Source: an uncultured Spirochaetales bacterium
GTDB taxonomy: Bacteria > Spirochaetota > Spirochaetia > Sphaerochaetales > Sphaerochaetaceae
Direction of reading: 5' to 3'
DNA: 62,201 nt
Assembly (NCBI GenBank): GCA_944392695.1
Contig: CALXXN010000012.1
Coordinates: 1-62,201 of the forward strand
Positions 60,640 through 62,201 of the stretch are shown here, piece after piece. Position numbers and translations under genes: made by a program. Position 1 is the stretch's first letter; each line of letters begins with the position of its first letter. The notes under the pieces are model-generated. The model had not been told where the DNA came from. It did no database searches and was given only the letters and a program-made list of their open reading frames with translations.

Positions 60640-61538
60640 CTACTCCCATGCAAGAGAGACATGATTCCAAGTAGCTTCGTATTCATCGCTATCGCTGACT
60701 ATGCTATCGATAATAGGGAGAAGCAACGATTTAAGTAGTCTTATCACATCTTCAAGTCCTACCTCCACCATCGCCCTCTTCTTTTTCACAAAGGCATTCC
60801 ATCTATGTTGGTGGATTTCACTACTGACGAAATCATCTTCGAAAGCAAAGACTTTATGGAATCCTGTCCCCCGATGATTGAAAGTACACTGTATGGCTTC
60901 TTTCAAATCCTCCCCATCCATCTCGTACTTACAGGCAAGCATGTAGATGTCATAGAAATCCTTGTATCTACTGTTGACGTCTCCCAGGGATACGATGGCT
61001 TCAAATTTCTCTGCTATCACAGAATAGATGGAGTATGCATATATAGTAGGAGCCGCCATGTCGAGGATTGTCGGAAATTCCATTTCAAGGCGTCCTGATA
61101 AATAACATCATCAAATCCGATGTCTATTGATACAGGCACTCTTGTCCTGTCCAGATATGCGGTGATGGATACATTCACACCATGGTATTCTTTAACTTCT
61201 ACAATCTCTTTGACATGAAGCGTTGATAGGTCATACCGCAATGCGTCATCGCATTCTATGGAGAACACACCTTCAAATATTTTCTTAATGTTTTCCACGT
61301 TGTTGGGAACATTTCTTGCCAGCAAGTCTATGTCGCTGGTCGCCCGCACGAAATCCCCTTTGAAAAGGGCATATAGGAATATACCACCCTTGAGGGAGAA
61401 ACGCTCATTGTAATCAGATTTAGACAACCTATATACAGTCCGCTCGAGTCCATACAAAGTCAACAATTACTGTAGCGATTTACCTTCAGCGACCGCCAAG
61501 TTCCTCAATCTCGCTTTCACAGAAGCAGCACTCGTCAT
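60640..61538 (-). pseudogene. abiEii: AbiEii nucleotidyltransferase toxin, broken by a nonsense codon and a frameshift
   Basis: The toxin reads from ATG 61538 (MTSAASVKARLRNLAVAEGK), overlapping the antitoxin stop as ATGA. An in-frame TAA stops it after about 23 codons (61467-61469). The same frame resumes with LLTLYGLERTVYRLSKSDY, FSLKGGIFLYALF and SDIDLLAR, the nucleotidyltransferase core. Near 61083 the frame shifts: DALK continues as MEFPTILDMAAPTIYAYSIYSVIAEK only one frame over, consistent with loss of one A in an AAAATG run. AbiEii toxins nucleotidylate tRNA. Two independent lesions make it a pseudogene unless the assembly is wrong. Confidence 0.9.
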
Positions 61539-62122
61539 ACAAGTACCTCCAGATAAGTCCGTATGGCCTTCTCGCATTTCATCAGCTTTGCGTATCTCAT
61601 CAGCCGATCCAGGTCCCTGTCTTCACGTTGCAGATAGTTCCTGAGGATTTCCTTAGTCTCCTCAATCCCAACCATCTCCTTGTAAAAGACTATATCGACA
61701 ATGGTTTTCTCCATGTCGTAGATTTTGAAGTCATTCCTGCCTTCTTCAACCAGTCTTATCCCAAGCAGATACCTGTCGTCTGTGTAATAGTGTATTTCCA
61801 GTTGTGGCCAATCTGGCATCGTTGACACCTTTGACTTACGCGGTATGGCGACATCGATTGCGTCTGGAATGAAAGTTGACAGACCATAATAGACTGCTGC
61901 GCTCATCAGGCAGATCACACCATTTGGAGCAAAAGCCTCTACGTAATAGAAATCAGATTCCTCTCCATTGTAATCTTCGTTCTGGTAATAGCTTTTACTC
62001 AGTTTGGATAGCCCACCCCCAGCGAGGAGCCTGCCAATCCTGTATTGGGAAAGGCCACATTCCCTCAGTTCCTCTGCAGAGAAAATCTTCTTGTCTTCAG
62101 GAAGTGTGAGCACGTTTTTCAT
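61535..62122 (-). CDS. abiEi: AbiEi-family antitoxin / transcriptional repressor
   Basis: 195 aa. An N-terminal winged helix-turn-helix (IFSAEELRECGLSQYRIGRLLAGGGLSKL, about 13-41) and a C-terminal AbiEi antitoxin domain (ICLMSAAVYYGLSTF, AIPRKSKVS, IYDMEKTIVDIVFYK). In this family the N-domain represses the operon and the C-domain neutralises AbiEii. It is intact although its toxin is broken. ATG 62122 lacks a clear ribosome binding site. The last 79 bp of the window contain no gene start that I can support. Confidence 0.88.
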   Translation of the reverse strand: MKNVLTLPEDKKIFSAEELRECGLSQYRIGRLLAGGGLSKLSKSYYQNEDYNGEESDFYYVEAFAPNGVICLMSAAVYYGLSTFIPDAIDVAIPRKSKVSTMPDWPQLEIHYYTDDRYLLGIRLVEEGRNDFKIYDMEKTIVDIVFYKEMVGIEETKEILRNYLQREDRDLDRLMRYAKLMKCEKAIRTYLEVLV

Positions 62123-62201
62123 CTAGAGAGCTTTTTTCAAAACTCAGGTCTACAATGAAAAGCTGCATGAATATGCAGAATGCGGGTCTTTGAGGCCTCG
62201 G

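Noticed and set aside
61017-61083. Programmed frameshift producing full-length AbiEii
   Set aside because: No X-XXY-YYZ slippery site or stimulatory structure, and a separate in-frame TAA upstream would still stop translation.

Overview
This is a GC-rich, gene-dense bacterial chromosome segment, apparently complete except at the two window edges. It has no rRNA, tRNA, CRISPR array, phage or intact insertion sequence that I can see. Gene content fits a host-associated spirochaete (Sphaerochaetaceae/Treponema-like). The pointers are a MurE-Ddl fusion whose MurE has a DDPR rather than DNPR motif (not typical of diaminopimelate enzymes), several lipoproteins, and mostly short overlapping operons. 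The taxonomic call is an inference with low to moderate confidence.

Layout. 0-9 kb: a GNAT acetyltransferase broken by an in-frame TGA, murE-ddl and dinB, uppP, trmL, a DUF2130 coiled-coil protein and a secreted tandem esterase. 9-16 kb: remnant of an Ig-like protein, sugar kinase, SWIM protein, a histidine kinase/response regulator/EamA operon, PAP2 phosphatase, and a Fic locus. 16-20 kb: proC-serS-pncB. 20-26 kb: AraC regulator, MATE pump, then a reverse-strand overlapping run of AAA ATPase, RloB-like protein, membrane LuxR regulator and alpha/beta hydrolase, with a CpsB-type phosphatase upstream. 26-36 kb: lipoprotein, pdxA-like gene with a duplicated 5' fragment, and ftsH-lepA-lysR, maeB and a cation exporter. 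36-45 kb: proA-proB-glycosyltransferase-like-amidase operon, selenium/molybdenum hydroxylase maturation genes (xdhC-yqeB fusion, yqeC), trkH and an Fe-S aldo/keto reductase. 46-52 kb: an AT-richer accessory region with an AlbA-type ATPase regulator, gene fragments, a candidate transposon-associated RNA and a four-gene operon of unknown secreted proteins. 52-62 kb: ileS-lipoprotein-fmdB-trpS, a Fic/nuclease chimera, Mn-pyrophosphatase, rpiB and an AbiE toxin-antitoxin pair with a doubly broken toxin.

How it works together. Proline synthesis is complete but split (proA/proB in one operon, proC with serS). Cell-wall work is represented by murE-ddl, uppP, an amidase and perhaps the PAP2 enzyme. 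Many genes are translationally coupled by ATGA, GTGA or TGATG overlaps.

The most general new observation is regulatory. At about a dozen operon starts a -10 hexamer sits only 6-8 nt before the start codon, often with TGn in front or a good -35 about 17 nt upstream. This predicts widespread leaderless mRNAs, while genes inside operons or with longer leaders carry Shine-Dalgarno sequences. The other leading candidates are the AAA/RloB pair with altered catalytic residues in both partners, the Fic-N/DUF1703 nuclease fusion, the four-gene secreted-protein operon, and the omega-RNA-like sequence near 48 kb.
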